32,830 nt of DNA from Christensenella sp. UBA1782 (GCA_002315475.1 DCGI01000078.1:1-32830), one strand, 5' to 3'; shown: positions 5,889 through 14,932, counted from the stretch's first letter. The notes: generated by a model not told the origin, from the sequence alone. Made by a program: numbers and translations.

Positions 5889-7766
5889 ATGAAAAAGAAA
5901 AATTTCTTTCCCCTGATTGCCATACTGATTCTTTGTTTGGCATTCTCTCTCTTCGCTTGCGGAAAAAGCGATAACAATTCCGACGGCAACCAAGAACAAG
6001 GCGGTACCCAAGAGCAAGGCGGTACCCAAGAGCAAGGCGGAAAAACGCCTGCTTTGCAGGACTTTACCGGCATCACTTTTTCCGATAAAACGGTTTCTTA
6101 TACCGGAGCCGAACAGTCCCTGCTTGCAAGCGGCGTCCCCGCCGATGCGACCGTAACCTATTCGGGTAACAAGGGTACCGACGTCGGCACGTATTCCGCT
6201 TCCGTCACCGTCTCGAAAGAAGGCTATAATACGCTGACAAAGACGGCTAAATTGACCATTATGCCTTCGGCAAAGCAAATCGTCGACGCTCGCACAACGA
6301 CCAAAAACAGCTCGATTCAGAACTATGATTTCCATATCAATTTAAGCACAGCCGTTTCTCTTTACGGCATCGACAAAACGTTTAACGGAAACTACGACGG
6401 ACAATATCGTCTAAATAAAGGCACCGGCGACCTGTCGTTTAAGCGTACCACGAGCGGTTCTTTGTTGTACGATGCAACGGAATACATTTACAAGCAAAAC
6501 ACCACCAAAGTAAAAATCAAGACCAACGAAAACGGAGACGTCAAAAAGGTTTCCGCACTTACCACCGAAGATGAAGATTTGACTTTGATAAATCTGCCTT
6601 TCGTGGCAATCATCGATAACTTACAAGAAGCCAACATATCGAATATTAAAAAGTCTACGGTAGACGGCTATGCCTACCAAGCGACCATCGCTCTGGAATC
6701 GGGCAACGCCATCCTCAAAAAGGTATACGGTACTCTCGAAAAAATGGGCGCTCAAGTGTCTTTCAAGGGTATTTCCCTCTCCAATCCGGCAAGCGGCGTT
6801 ACCTTATATTTCAATATAAAGGACAATACCACGTTTACCGACTTTTTCTATCAAGCAAAGTTTTCTTTCCCCGTAAAAACGGTCGGTGTCGAGGCTACCG
6901 TTTCTTATAAACAAAACGCTTCTTCGACGACGTTTTCCATTCCGAGCGTAAAAGGTTTTTATACCTCTTCTTCGGATATCGGCACCGCGTTAAGCACCCT
7001 TTCCAATGCCAACGCGTCCACAACGAATAAAAACGCTTATTGCGTCGAAGTCCACGCCAAAAACGAATTCGATCCCGGTTGGAACGTCCTCGCCACAACC
7101 GACGAGTATAACTCCATGCTTTACAAAAACGTCAACAGCGACCGTACCGATTTTAATAATTCTTTCGAATACAAAGTACATACCGAAGCGGACGGAAAAG
7201 AAACGTACAAGTACACCGTCGGCAACATTCAAAACGGAGAGGTGTATCGTGTTTCCCGAAAAGGAACGAACACCACCGAACAAATCAACGACGTTTCTCT
7301 CAGCACCATTCTGAGCGAAATCAAGGCACTGTACACTTTCCAAAGTACGGACGTCGACTGTATTCAAAAAGTCAGCAAATCGGGCGGAATCGAGTACCAC
7401 GTTTTCCTGAATAATAGCGCAACCCTGTCGGTTCAAGGAAAAATAACCAATCTCCTGAATACCTGTCCCGCTACCGAAGTCCTAAAAGTCAATAACTACT
7501 TGAACACCGACGAGTATACCATTGAAGACTCCGAAGTAGTCCTCACCGTCAGCAATAACGCCCTCGTTTCGGTGGATATCAAAACCAAAATCAAGTATTG
7601 TCCGACGGACGGCAATTATTCCGAAGATAATATCACCCTGACCGATACCGTTTCCATCGTCTTCAACGATGCCGACGATTTGGAAAAAGCCGGAAAATAC
7701 ACCGCTCCGAGTAAAGCCGAAGCCGTACTTGTCGGATTAAACGCCGCTAAATACTATATTCAATAA
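5889..7766 (+). CDS. lipoprotein with MBG-like Ig domain
   Basis: A 625-residue secreted lipoprotein. The N-terminus (MKKKNF, hydrophobic stretch, LFAC) is a lipoprotein signal with Cys24 as the lipidated residue. A Gln/Gly linker made of EQGGTQ repeats follows (about residues 35-54). Residues about 60-125 (TFSDKTVSYTGAEQSL to TAKLTI) resemble MBG-type bacterial Ig domains. The remaining 500 residues are beta-rich with many Thr/Asn/Ser and no family I recognise. The start at 5889 follows an AAGGAGA site; an earlier in-frame ATG at 5751 lies inside the preceding gene and lacks a signal. A strong terminator at 7799 closes the unit. Probably displayed on the outer face of the membrane; ligand unknown. 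Confidence 0.82.
   Translation: MKKKNFFPLIAILILCLAFSLFACGKSDNNSDGNQEQGGTQEQGGTQEQGGKTPALQDFTGITFSDKTVSYTGAEQSLLASGVPADATVTYSGNKGTDVGTYSASVTVSKEGYNTLTKTAKLTIMPSAKQIVDARTTTKNSSIQNYDFHINLSTAVSLYGIDKTFNGNYDGQYRLNKGTGDLSFKRTTSGSLLYDATEYIYKQNTTKVKIKTNENGDVKKVSALTTEDEDLTLINLPFVAIIDNLQEANISNIKKSTVDGYAYQATIALESGNAILKKVYGTLEKMGAQVSFKGISLSNPASGVTLYFNIKDNTTFTDFFYQAKFSFPVKTVGVEATVSYKQNASSTTFSIPSVKGFYTSSSDIGTALSTLSNANASTTNKNAYCVEVHAKNEFDPGWNVLATTDEYNSMLYKNVNSDRTDFNNSFEYKVHTEADGKETYKYTVGNIQNGEVYRVSRKGTNTTEQINDVSLSTILSEIKALYTFQSTDVDCIQKVSKSGGIEYHVFLNNSATLSVQGKITNLLNTCPATEVLKVNNYLNTDEYTIEDSEVVLTVSNNALVSVDIKTKIKYCPTDGNYSEDNITLTDTVSIVFNDADDLEKAGKYTAPSKAEAVLVGLNAAKYYIQ
5991..6040 (+). repeat. 18-bp tandem repeat in lipoprotein linker
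   Basis: Two full 18-base units (5991-6008, 6009-6026) and a 14-base third copy (6027-6040), differing by one base, encode the QEQGGT linker. Such repeats can change copy number by slippage, varying the linker length. Confidence 0.85.
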
Positions 7767-7798
7767 TTTTCACAAGAGAGAACTTACTTTATATAGCC

Positions 7799-7833
7799 AA
7801 AAGGGCGGCACGAACCTGTGCCGCCCTTTTTTT
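7799..7833 (+). terminator. terminator after the MBG lipoprotein
   Basis: AAAAGGGCGGCAC and GTGCCGCCCTTTT form a 13-bp stem with a 6-base loop ending in a T run: a classic intrinsic terminator. Confidence 0.9.
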
Positions 7834-7885
7834 GGGAATAACCCGTACCGTTTCTAAAACACCGTTTCGAGCGGTGCCGTAGCGA

Positions 7886-8185
7886 TTATACCATCAGAAT
7901 CAAAAGAACCACGTAGAACACGAACAACACCGACGTGATCACCAACCCCGCAATGGATAATCCTCTTCCTTTACCGTTCATCTTTTTGGAATGGCTCAAC
8001 CCGATTCCGCTGAAGATCCAACCGAAAATCGGTATCAAAAAGGAAAAAACAAACCCCGCAATGGCAAAACCGTTCGTGGGTTCGGGTTTTTGCCAATGTC
8101 GATCCTCCTCCACCGCACACCCGCAAAAGGGGCACATAATCGCTTCGTCGACCAAAGCCGAACCGCATTTATTACAATACTTCAT
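7886..8185 (-). CDS. zinc-ribbon, two-helix membrane protein (DUF4190-like)
   Basis: A 99-residue protein. The N-terminal 21 residues hold a zinc ribbon (C4-x2-C7, C18-x2-C21). After a short Gln/Pro/Asn linker, two hydrophobic segments (about 38-60 and 73-99) with the GFAIAGFVFSFLIPIFGW and GLSIAGLVITSVLF patterns resemble DUF4190 membrane hairpins. The start at 8185 is chosen because a GGGAGGAAA site precedes it; the reading frame runs further upstream to 8419 but those residues are not protein-like. Both ends of the hairpin should leave the zinc ribbon in the cytoplasm. Function unknown; monocistronic. Confidence 0.8.
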   Translation of the reverse strand: MKYCNKCGSALVDEAIMCPFCGCAVEEDRHWQKPEPTNGFAIAGFVFSFLIPIFGWIFSGIGLSHSKKMNGKGRGLSIAGLVITSVLFVFYVVLLILMV

Positions 8186-8266
8186 ACTACTTTCCTCCCG
8201 TTTTTTTCTGTCCGTCGGAAGCCTTTTCGGCTCTCCTTCTTGCTTACAGTATAAAGGAAAGGCTCG

Positions 8267-8296
8267 AAAAAAATGTCGCCAAGCAAGCGACATTTT
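8267..8296 (-). terminator. minus-strand terminator
   Basis: AAAATGTCGC (8270-8279) and GCGACATTTT (8287-8296) pair around a 7-base loop, and on the minus strand the stem runs into seven T residues (8273-8267). It probably ends transcripts from the HTH-protein gene or from the folded element just upstream. Confidence 0.7.
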
Positions 8297-8324
8297 GGGA
8301 GTGGTCAATTGGAAGGGATTTTGG

Positions 8325-8373
8325 ACGAAACGAAGGAAAGTTGCAAACGGTCTACTACGACCGCACGTTTCGT
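8325..8373. other. nested stem-loop element, possible small RNA or leader
   Basis: ACGAAACG (8325-8332) pairs with CGTTTCGT (8366-8373), enclosing a second hairpin CGGTC-TACTAC-GACCG (8348-8363). On the minus strand it is followed about 30 bases later by an intrinsic terminator. This layout would suit a small RNA or a structured 3' end; no known RNA family is recognised. Confidence 0.4.
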
Positions 8374-8506
8374 TCAAATGTTTGTCAAAACTATAATTAT
8401 ATCCATAAAAAAATACCAATAGACCGAAATCATTTGTTGCAACCTACTTTTTTCGTTTTGACAAATATGTAAATCACTCATAATGGGACACTCCGCTTTT
8501 GGGATT

Positions 8507-9076
8507 TTAATAATATAACGGCTTATACCCTAATGCGTCCAACAGGGCGTTCACCGTAAAAATATCGTATATGCCGTTCTCTATACAGTACAGAACGATT
8601 AAGTCGTCGATGCAACTACGATTAAAGCAAAACCCCGCTTTTTGTAACAACTCTTTTCCTTCTTCGGTAGAAAGTTCCAAAGCGAGCATCAAAGAAAAAA
8701 CCGTCTTTTTCGACGGAGAATACTTGTCCCGTTTGAGTTTGGAAAAAAGCCGTCTGTCGATATGCGCCTTTTTGTAAACCTCCGTATCGGATAAGCCTTT
8801 TTTGTCAATAACCCGAAACAACTGATACGCAAAGGATTGTTCTTGTTGCGCCCGAACGAAATCCTCCACCGCAAATAACCGAGCTGCGTTTTGTTGTGTT
8901 TTCGGGGTATCGCTCCCTTTCTCCGTTCCGTCCGAATCCCCTTTTCCCAAACGGAAGGAAATCTCGATTTCGGGCATCTCTCGTTTCGGTGTCGATTCGT
9001 AGTTCGCTCGACAAAACGCAACTGCTTTTTCCTTTAATGCTTCGGGAACAGACCTTTTTATTTTTTTCTTGCACAT
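8507..9076 (-). CDS. HTH/helical domain protein of the macro-domain-associated type
   Basis: A 189-residue cytoplasmic protein. Residues 1-75 are charged and low complexity. Residues 80-186 (SFAYQLFRVIDKKGLSDTEVYKKAHIDRRLFSKL, then SKKTVFSLMLALELS, then ENGIYDIFTVNALLDALGYKPL) match, as I remember it, a helical HTH-like domain often found at the C-terminus of macro-domain (ADP-ribose) proteins in Bacillota. No macro domain is present here. I choose the ATG at 9076: an extended -10 box lies six bases upstream, which would put the transcript start on the A of the ATG, so the message is probably leaderless. A TTG-initiated extension to 9181 is less likely. Binding target unknown. Confidence 0.72.
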   Translation of the reverse strand: MCKKKIKRSVPEALKEKAVAFCRANYESTPKREMPEIEISFRLGKGDSDGTEKGSDTPKTQQNAARLFAVEDFVRAQQEQSFAYQLFRVIDKKGLSDTEVYKKAHIDRRLFSKLKRDKYSPSKKTVFSLMLALELSTEEGKELLQKAGFCFNRSCIDDLIVLYCIENGIYDIFTVNALLDALGYKPLYY

Positions 9077-9082
9077 ATTCGT

Positions 9083-9091
9083 ATTATACCA
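9083..9091 (-). promoter_or_regulatory. extended -10 promoter giving a leaderless mRNA
   Basis: Minus-strand TGGTATAAT (9091-9083) is an extended -10 element with no clear -35. The usual 7-base offset places the transcript start at 9076, the first base of the ATG, and no ribosome binding site could exist. Confidence 0.6.
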
Positions 9092-9204
9092 AACTTTTTC
9101 CCTTTTGCCTACACAAAAACCTGTTTTCGGTGCCAAACTCTTTCCACGGCGTTCGTCGTTTGCCTCATACGTCGGAAACAACGTCGCGTTGGCAAGCTTC
9201 CGCT

Positions 9205-9239
9205 AAAAAAGACCGCAAACGAATTTGCGGTCTTTTTTT
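9205..9239. terminator. terminator of the giant repeat-protein gene
   Basis: GACCGCAAA and TTTGCGGTC form a 9-bp stem flanked by an A run and a T run. Read on the minus strand the loop is TTCG and the stem ends in six T residues, suiting the gene ending at 9282; it would also work on the plus strand. Confidence 0.88.
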
Positions 9240-9281
9240 ACGAAAAATTTCGTAGGTTGAAGTGTAAGCGAAGATACCGTC

Positions 9282-12200
9282 TTATCTTTGTCTGAGAATA
9301 ATACGATAATACTTATATGTTCCCAACTTTAGGCTCATATCTTTATCTTCTATCGGGCCATTGTCACTTTGGAACTCCTCGATCATGTATCCGTTATAAG
9401 TACCGGTAGTATACATGTTTTTGAGGTCAAGAATCGTCATGTCGGCAAAGTACATTTGTCTGTCGCCACCAGGTTCTTTACCGCCCATTTCTTCTCCGCC
9501 TATGATCATGACGTCGACGTATATGTCATAAAGAGGTTCACTGTCTTTGTTACACTTGGTGCATCTGTATGCACGGCCGTATTCCGCCAATTCAAAATGG
9601 TGTCTGCAGATGATTCCTCCGCAAACGGTACAAATCGTATCTTCTTCCGATACGGGACTCGGATCGATGTGATCCTCCATGGATTCTTGAATGCCAAGAT
9701 TGCAATAAGGACACTTCATCCAGTGTTTATCACCTTCGTGTTCGTATTCAATGCTTGTAATACGACCTTCCGCAATGTCTTTCACAAATGCCGCATGTGC
9801 ACACTGATTTTCGGGGAAGGTCAATGTAGCAACGTACTCTCCGTTACTGGCGAAACAAGAATCGGCAGGAATCTCACGACCATTACAACGCAACGAAAGC
9901 GTATAGCCTTTCGAGAAAAACGGAACTCCCAATCTGTTCTCTACCGCGTAAAGCACATATCCTTTGATAAAGGCAGAAATCGGTTCTTTCGTAGAAACCA
10001 TTTCGTCTACATAATCATTCAAAAGCGCAAGCGGATCGTCTATGCTGGTGTAATAATCTACCACGACAACGGTCAAATTGACGTCTACGCAGTCGTTTTC
10101 ATAGTACATTCCGCATTCCGCACAGCCATATTGTCCCTGATGGGCTTCATCTTCGGGATCGAGACAAATCGCAAACGTATGTCTGGCACCATAAGGTTGA
10201 TTACCGCATCGAGTACAGTAAGTAAAGTGACGATTATCATCATATCCGGATTGATAATCATGTCCTAAGGGTTCCGAAACGATTTCATCCTTTCTCGCAC
10301 CGCATGCACAAACTTTTATGCTATGTTGACCGTTTGTACAATCGGCGGGAACGGTTTCTGTCTCCACGAAAAAGTGTTCGGCATAGTTACCGATTTCCGC
10401 ACAACGCACGCAAACCTGCCAGTGACCGGTTGCATTACTCATCCACTCACTGCCGTATACGTGTGAACAAGTAGCGACCACATACTGTTCGAGGATCATT
10501 CTGATGTCTTCGTCCCATGCTGCCCATTCTACGTCCATTTCATAGTAGATCGTAAAAGTATCACCGTTCTGCAAGTTTTCGGCACCTTCGTTATAACTAT
10601 AAATCAAGTCCATAAAGTCGTTTTGTTCATACATGCGTTTACCGTCGGAGAAACGTGATACGTTTTCTTCACGCAGTCTTAATTCTCTCCAGAATCGTTG
10701 GAAAGTAACGGGAGCCGTACGAATCGCAATGTTTTCGGTCGAACGATTCATGTAATCGACGTAGGGTACTTGGTCAGCGGAGTCTCCGCTTCTGAACAAG
10801 AATGTCAAGGTAACCGTGATCGGTTGAACTTTGTCACCGCAACGGGAACAAACACATTCGGTTTGGTCGTCATTCAGAACGTATTCGTGTCCCAAACCTT
10901 CGCTGCTTCTCGTTTCGCTGTAAACCTTATTACACTTGGTGCAATACTCTTTATAGGAAGCACCTTCGGTACAGCTTGCTTCGTGGCGTTCTTCCTTCCA
11001 ATCATGTTCGCAATCCAACGTGCCCGTAAAGTAGAAGGCAATTTTGCACATATCTTCGACTTTGGCATCCGACGTTACTTCTTTTTCGTTGATGGTTATC
11101 TTAGCAAGCGAAACGTTTTTATAGGAGGCGGCTTTATAGAACGCAACCAGTTCGTCTACGTTCATGTAATCAATGAATACCGAAAGCGGCATACCCTTCG
11201 GCAAACGGATTCCTGCTTTTACCTCACTATCCGCCGCATCGTACCCACTTCCCGATTGTTCCCAAATAACGTTATCGTTGATGTAAGCGGCGAGGTGCAT
11301 GACTTGTACGTATTCGACTCCGGCACCGCAAATGGTACAGTCGGCTACCGATCCGCTTTGGAAGAACGTAGCGTAGTTAAAGTCGTGTTCGCAAATCTTG
11401 GCGTTTTCGATGACGTATCCGCAGACGGAACAAGTAATGCCATGCTCAAAGGTAGCTTCGGTATAATCGGGCGTATGAGCGGCTTCGTTGGCTTTTTCAC
11501 CGCAAACGGCACACTCTTTATAGTGTCCGTCGGCGTTGGTAATCCATGCTCCGTATTGGTGTCCGCGTGCGGGAGCAAAGGAGTGCTCATGGTCGTCATA
11601 GGTATATCCGCACTTTGCACAGGTAAACTTGATATACCCGTCGGTGGTGCAGGTAGGTTCGACCATTTCTTCCCTATATTCGTGTTCGTGACCTTTGGCG
11701 GGTTCGATTTCAAAACCGCAAACGGTACACTTGATACCGTGTTCTTCGGTGGCTACGTCATAGTCGCGCGTATGCATTTCTCTTTCGGTTCTGTCACCGC
11801 AAACGTTACATACTTGATAGTGTCCTTCTCTGTCGGTATGGTATTCTCCGTAGCTGTGACCGAGAGCGGCTACTTCGTCGGCGGTATAGGTGTCTCCGCA
11901 AGCACAGGTATAGGTGGTATAACCGCCTTTCGTACAATTCGGGTCGCTTACGACAGCCTTGTAATCGTGGGTGTGTACAAAGTAGAAGCAATAGATGTCT
12001 TCGGCTTCGATGACCTTATCTTCGGTGACCTCTCTACCTTCAAATTCAACCTTGGTCAAGTCGTATTTTACGTCGAGCGTCTTGGCGTAAGCACTTCCCT
12101 TTTCCTTATATAAAGAGAACGGTGCGTTTTCATAGGCTTGGATATTTTCTCTGGAAGCGTTTTCGCCGTCGAGGTAATACACGAAGGTTACCGCTACTTT

Positions 12201-14870
12201 GCCGGCTTCGGCAGAACACTTTTGGCAGAATACGGAGTTTATGTTATCGTATACAAAAGTATGTCCCTTGGCGGCTACGTAGTTATCCTTGTAGGTGTTT
12301 CCGCAAGTACAGGTATAGGTGGTATAACCTTCTTCGGTACAGGAAGGTTCGGTCACTTCTTCTGCGTATTTGTGTTCGTGACCTTTGACGGGAGCGATTT
12401 CGAATTCGCAAACGGTACAAATCACCGCTTGTTCTTCGGTAGCTTCTTCGATGTTCGGCTTATGGGCTTCGGCTTCACCGTTTTCACCGCAAACCGTACA
12501 TTTTTGCCAGTGTCCGTTGGGGTTCGAGAAGTATTCTCCGTCGAACTTATGTCCTTCGCTGGCTACGTAGTTGCTTTCGGAAGAAGTTCCGCAAACCGAA
12601 CAAGTCTTCTTGGTATAACCGTCTTTCGTACAGGTAGGATTGACGGTTTCTTCGGAAAAGTCGTGATTCTTTTGCGCAATCTTATCCTTATAAGTATCTT
12701 GGCAGTTGCTGCAAGTGTAAGAAATGAAACCGGCTTTGACACAGGTGGCTTCTTCTTGCTCGCTGATCTCATAAGCGTGACCGACAGCGTAAACTTCTTG
12801 ATCGTAGGCAGCGTCACAGTTTTTGCAAGCGTAGTGCGTCAAACCGTTTTCGGTACAGGAAACGGCGGTGACTTCGGAGGACTCGTAGTCGTGTCCGATA
12901 GCATTCAAAACCTCGACGATGGTATCGCAGTGCAAGCACTTCACGTATCCGTCGGTGGTGCAGGTAGCATCCACTCTGGTTTGTTCCTCTGCGGGGTGAC
13001 CGTTCTTTTCACAGTATTCTTCGGCGGTCATTTGCGCGGGAGCGTACAAGGAGAAGTGGTTCGTTTGGAATACGATTTCGCCGTTACTGTAGGTGGCGTC
13101 CATCGTTTCCACTTCGCCTTCGTCGTCAATATACCAAATGGCGATATTTTCGGCGTCTTCGTTCGCTTTCAAAGTATAAGGAATACGAACGGTTACGAAC
13201 ACTTCGTCACCGAAGCTCGTTACCGCACCTTCGTCGGCGGAAATCTTGAATTCGAAGATTTCGGAATCGCCTAAGAGGGCTTGCTTTTCGGGCGTCATGG
13301 TGCTGACGGCGGCGGCTTTCTTACCTTCGTCCAAGTTCCCCGCGGAAATCTCCACGTTCGTCTTGGTACCGAGTAACTCGCCCATGCCGGCACCGAGTTG
13401 AACGGCGGGTTGGTTTTCACCGAAGGAAAGCTCGACGCTTTCTACGTCGGAAATACCTTCAAGGCTTGCTTTACCCGCGGTCGCTTCGAATACGTCTTTG
13501 TGTTCGCCGCAACCGACGTTACCGCAAGTATAGCTCTTGAGGTTGCCGGCCGTGACGGGTTCGCCCCAGTTGTGTCCGGTACCCGGAACTTTTTCAAACG
13601 TCAACGTGCTTTTTGCGGTATCGTGATACTTACATCCGACGTTGGAGCAGAGGACGCTCTTTTCACCGTCTGCCACACAGGTAGGCTCTTTGGTTACCTT
13701 CGTGTAGAAGGCGTGTTTTTCTTCGATAACGGGTTCGTTTTCGACTTCTTGCGTACACTTGGAGCAAGTTCCGCCGTAAACGACGCTGTATGCGCAGCAG
13801 TCGGAACCGGCTACCGCATTTTCCCGGATTTTGGTAAGGGAAAGAACCTTATGTCCGGTAGCAAGCTCGCCTTTTTCGGTCTTGGTGGCATCGCATCCGG
13901 GATTGGAACACTTAGAAACCTTTATGCCGTCGGCGACGCAGGTGGGATCTTTGCTGTTTTCGGTATCCAATACGAAAACGTGATTGGTCGCTTGTACGGC
14001 GGTATGACCGGAAAGCCATTCTCCGCAGTCGGAACAGTACTCACCGGCGGTGTAACCGATCGTCGTGCAAGTCGCCGCAAGGGCATCCTTGTTTTCCACG
14101 TTCAAGTGGTTTCCGTACCCGCCCAACGTATAATAGAATACGTCGGTGTCCGAAGTGGCTATCGTGCTACACAAAGCACAGGTCTTGTGGTAGCAGGCGT
14201 ATTCGTGACAGTTGGCTTCGCTGATGAGGGAAGTGGCGTTACGCTTTTCCGCCCAATCATGCTTATAGTCACCCACTTCAAACGTTTCGGCAATATGCTC
14301 TCCGCAAGTACAGGACTTGTAATAGGTAGCCTTGTGGGTACAGTCGGCGTCGGTCGCCAGGTATGCGGCATCCACCACTTCCAAATACGCGTGGATATGC
14401 TCGGTGGGAGCCTTGCCGTTACCACCCTTATCATCCTTTAAGCAAAGGGGCAACGCAATACTCAGTGCCAAAATGACGGCAACGATTGCCGAACCTACGA
14501 TAATGGAAATCAGCTTATTTGCCTTAATCCATGCGAGAACCTTTCCGAAGAAAGCCTTCACGCTCGGTATAAACCCTCCGTTTGCGGGTGCTTCCGGTGC
14601 AGGTGCTGCCGATACGGGTTCGTCAACGACGGGTTCTACTTTCGTCGATTCGGGTTTAACTTCCTCGACGACCTCGGGTTTGACTTCCTCGACGGGTGCC
14701 TCCTCCACAACCTTCGCCTTAGCTTTTTTGGCGGGTTTCTTCTTCTCTTCCGTTTTGACTTCGGCTACGGGTTCTTCGACGGCTTCGACGACGGTTTCTT
14801 CGACCGTAACGTCTTCGACGGGTTGTTCCGCAACTTCGTTCTCAACGGGAGACTTCTTTTCTTCGTCCAT
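9282..14870 (-). CDS. giant membrane-anchored Cys/His repeat surface protein
   Basis: An 1862-residue protein. Residues 1 to about 100 are Glu/Val/Lys/Pro-rich with no signal peptide; about 118-146 is one membrane helix (LISIIVGSAIVAVILALSI), so the N-terminus should be inside and the long C-terminal part outside. The outer part has 24 Cys-x2-Cys pairs by my count in repeats of about 45 residues of two kinds: TCT-x2-GYTTYTC-x2-CG...GH, and GHYQVC-x2-CG...H...C-x2-C. They are interrupted by a beta-rich domain (about 470-615, ending QTNHFSLYAP) and five smaller domains ending in a FYF/IYY-like strand (about 890-965, 1188-1283, 1350-1447, 1598-1690, 1795-1862). Start has AAGGAGGT. Zinc binding or disulfides are both possible; likely a surface stalk or adhesin, function unproven. 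Confidence 0.85.
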   Translation of the reverse strand: MDEEKKSPVENEVAEQPVEDVTVEETVVEAVEEPVAEVKTEEKKKPAKKAKAKVVEEAPVEEVKPEVVEEVKPESTKVEPVVDEPVSAAPAPEAPANGGFIPSVKAFFGKVLAWIKANKLISIIVGSAIVAVILALSIALPLCLKDDKGGNGKAPTEHIHAYLEVVDAAYLATDADCTHKATYYKSCTCGEHIAETFEVGDYKHDWAEKRNATSLISEANCHEYACYHKTCALCSTIATSDTDVFYYTLGGYGNHLNVENKDALAATCTTIGYTAGEYCSDCGEWLSGHTAVQATNHVFVLDTENSKDPTCVADGIKVSKCSNPGCDATKTEKGELATGHKVLSLTKIRENAVAGSDCCAYSVVYGGTCSKCTQEVENEPVIEEKHAFYTKVTKEPTCVADGEKSVLCSNVGCKYHDTAKSTLTFEKVPGTGHNWGEPVTAGNLKSYTCGNVGCGEHKDVFEATAGKASLEGISDVESVELSFGENQPAVQLGAGMGELLGTKTNVEISAGNLDEGKKAAAVSTMTPEKQALLGDSEIFEFKISADEGAVTSFGDEVFVTVRIPYTLKANEDAENIAIWYIDDEGEVETMDATYSNGEIVFQTNHFSLYAPAQMTAEEYCEKNGHPAEEQTRVDATCTTDGYVKCLHCDTIVEVLNAIGHDYESSEVTAVSCTENGLTHYACKNCDAAYDQEVYAVGHAYEISEQEEATCVKAGFISYTCSNCQDTYKDKIAQKNHDFSEETVNPTCTKDGYTKKTCSVCGTSSESNYVASEGHKFDGEYFSNPNGHWQKCTVCGENGEAEAHKPNIEEATEEQAVICTVCEFEIAPVKGHEHKYAEEVTEPSCTEEGYTTYTCTCGNTYKDNYVAAKGHTFVYDNINSVFCQKCSAEAGKVAVTFVYYLDGENASRENIQAYENAPFSLYKEKGSAYAKTLDVKYDLTKVEFEGREVTEDKVIEAEDIYCFYFVHTHDYKAVVSDPNCTKGGYTTYTCACGDTYTADEVAALGHSYGEYHTDREGHYQVCNVCGDRTEREMHTRDYDVATEEHGIKCTVCGFEIEPAKGHEHEYREEMVEPTCTTDGYIKFTCAKCGYTYDDHEHSFAPARGHQYGAWITNADGHYKECAVCGEKANEAAHTPDYTEATFEHGITCSVCGYVIENAKICEHDFNYATFFQSGSVADCTICGAGVEYVQVMHLAAYINDNVIWEQSGSGYDAADSEVKAGIRLPKGMPLSVFIDYMNVDELVAFYKAASYKNVSLAKITINEKEVTSDAKVEDMCKIAFYFTGTLDCEHDWKEERHEASCTEGASYKEYCTKCNKVYSETRSSEGLGHEYVLNDDQTECVCSRCGDKVQPITVTLTFLFRSGDSADQVPYVDYMNRSTENIAIRTAPVTFQRFWRELRLREENVSRFSDGKRMYEQNDFMDLIYSYNEGAENLQNGDTFTIYYEMDVEWAAWDEDIRMILEQYVVATCSHVYGSEWMSNATGHWQVCVRCAEIGNYAEHFFVETETVPADCTNGQHSIKVCACGARKDEIVSEPLGHDYQSGYDDNRHFTYCTRCGNQPYGARHTFAICLDPEDEAHQGQYGCAECGMYYENDCVDVNLTVVVVDYYTSIDDPLALLNDYVDEMVSTKEPISAFIKGYVLYAVENRLGVPFFSKGYTLSLRCNGREIPADSCFASNGEYVATLTFPENQCAHAAFVKDIAEGRITSIEYEHEGDKHWMKCPYCNLGIQESMEDHIDPSPVSEEDTICTVCGGIICRHHFELAEYGRAYRCTKCNKDSEPLYDIYVDVMIIGGEEMGGKEPGGDRQMYFADMTILDLKNMYTTGTYNGYMIEEFQSDNGPIEDKDMSLKLGTYKYYRIILRQR

Positions 14871-14932
14871 AAATACAGACCTCCTTGATTTTTTACTCCT
14901 ATATTTTATTAAAATATAATAGCATAGTTTAC

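Larger units (their letters stand above)
8186..8506. other. 321-base intergenic stretch with folded elements
   Basis: No credible gene. It holds, from right to left on the minus strand, the 3' side of the HTH-protein gene, a nested stem-loop (8325-8373), a terminator (8267-8296) and a TATACT box near 8249-8254 that may serve the zinc-ribbon gene. The stretch 8374-8506 is AT-rich with a plus-strand TTGACA (8458-8463) that leads to no plus-strand gene. Confidence 0.5.

Noticed and set aside
8458..8486. Plus-strand promoter-like TTGACA with a weak TAATGG or CATAAT box
   Set aside because: No plus-strand gene follows, and the -10 match is poor at the right spacing; it may be chance in AT-rich DNA.
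9077..9181. Longer TTG-initiated start for the HTH-type protein
   Set aside because: The added residues are not protein-like, there is no ribosome site, and the extended -10 box lies inside this stretch.
10698..13274. Plus-strand open frames of 471 and 378 codons inside the giant protein gene
   Set aside because: They are the reverse image of the Cys/His repeats; the minus-strand frame has promoter, ribosome site, terminator and coherent modular protein sequence.
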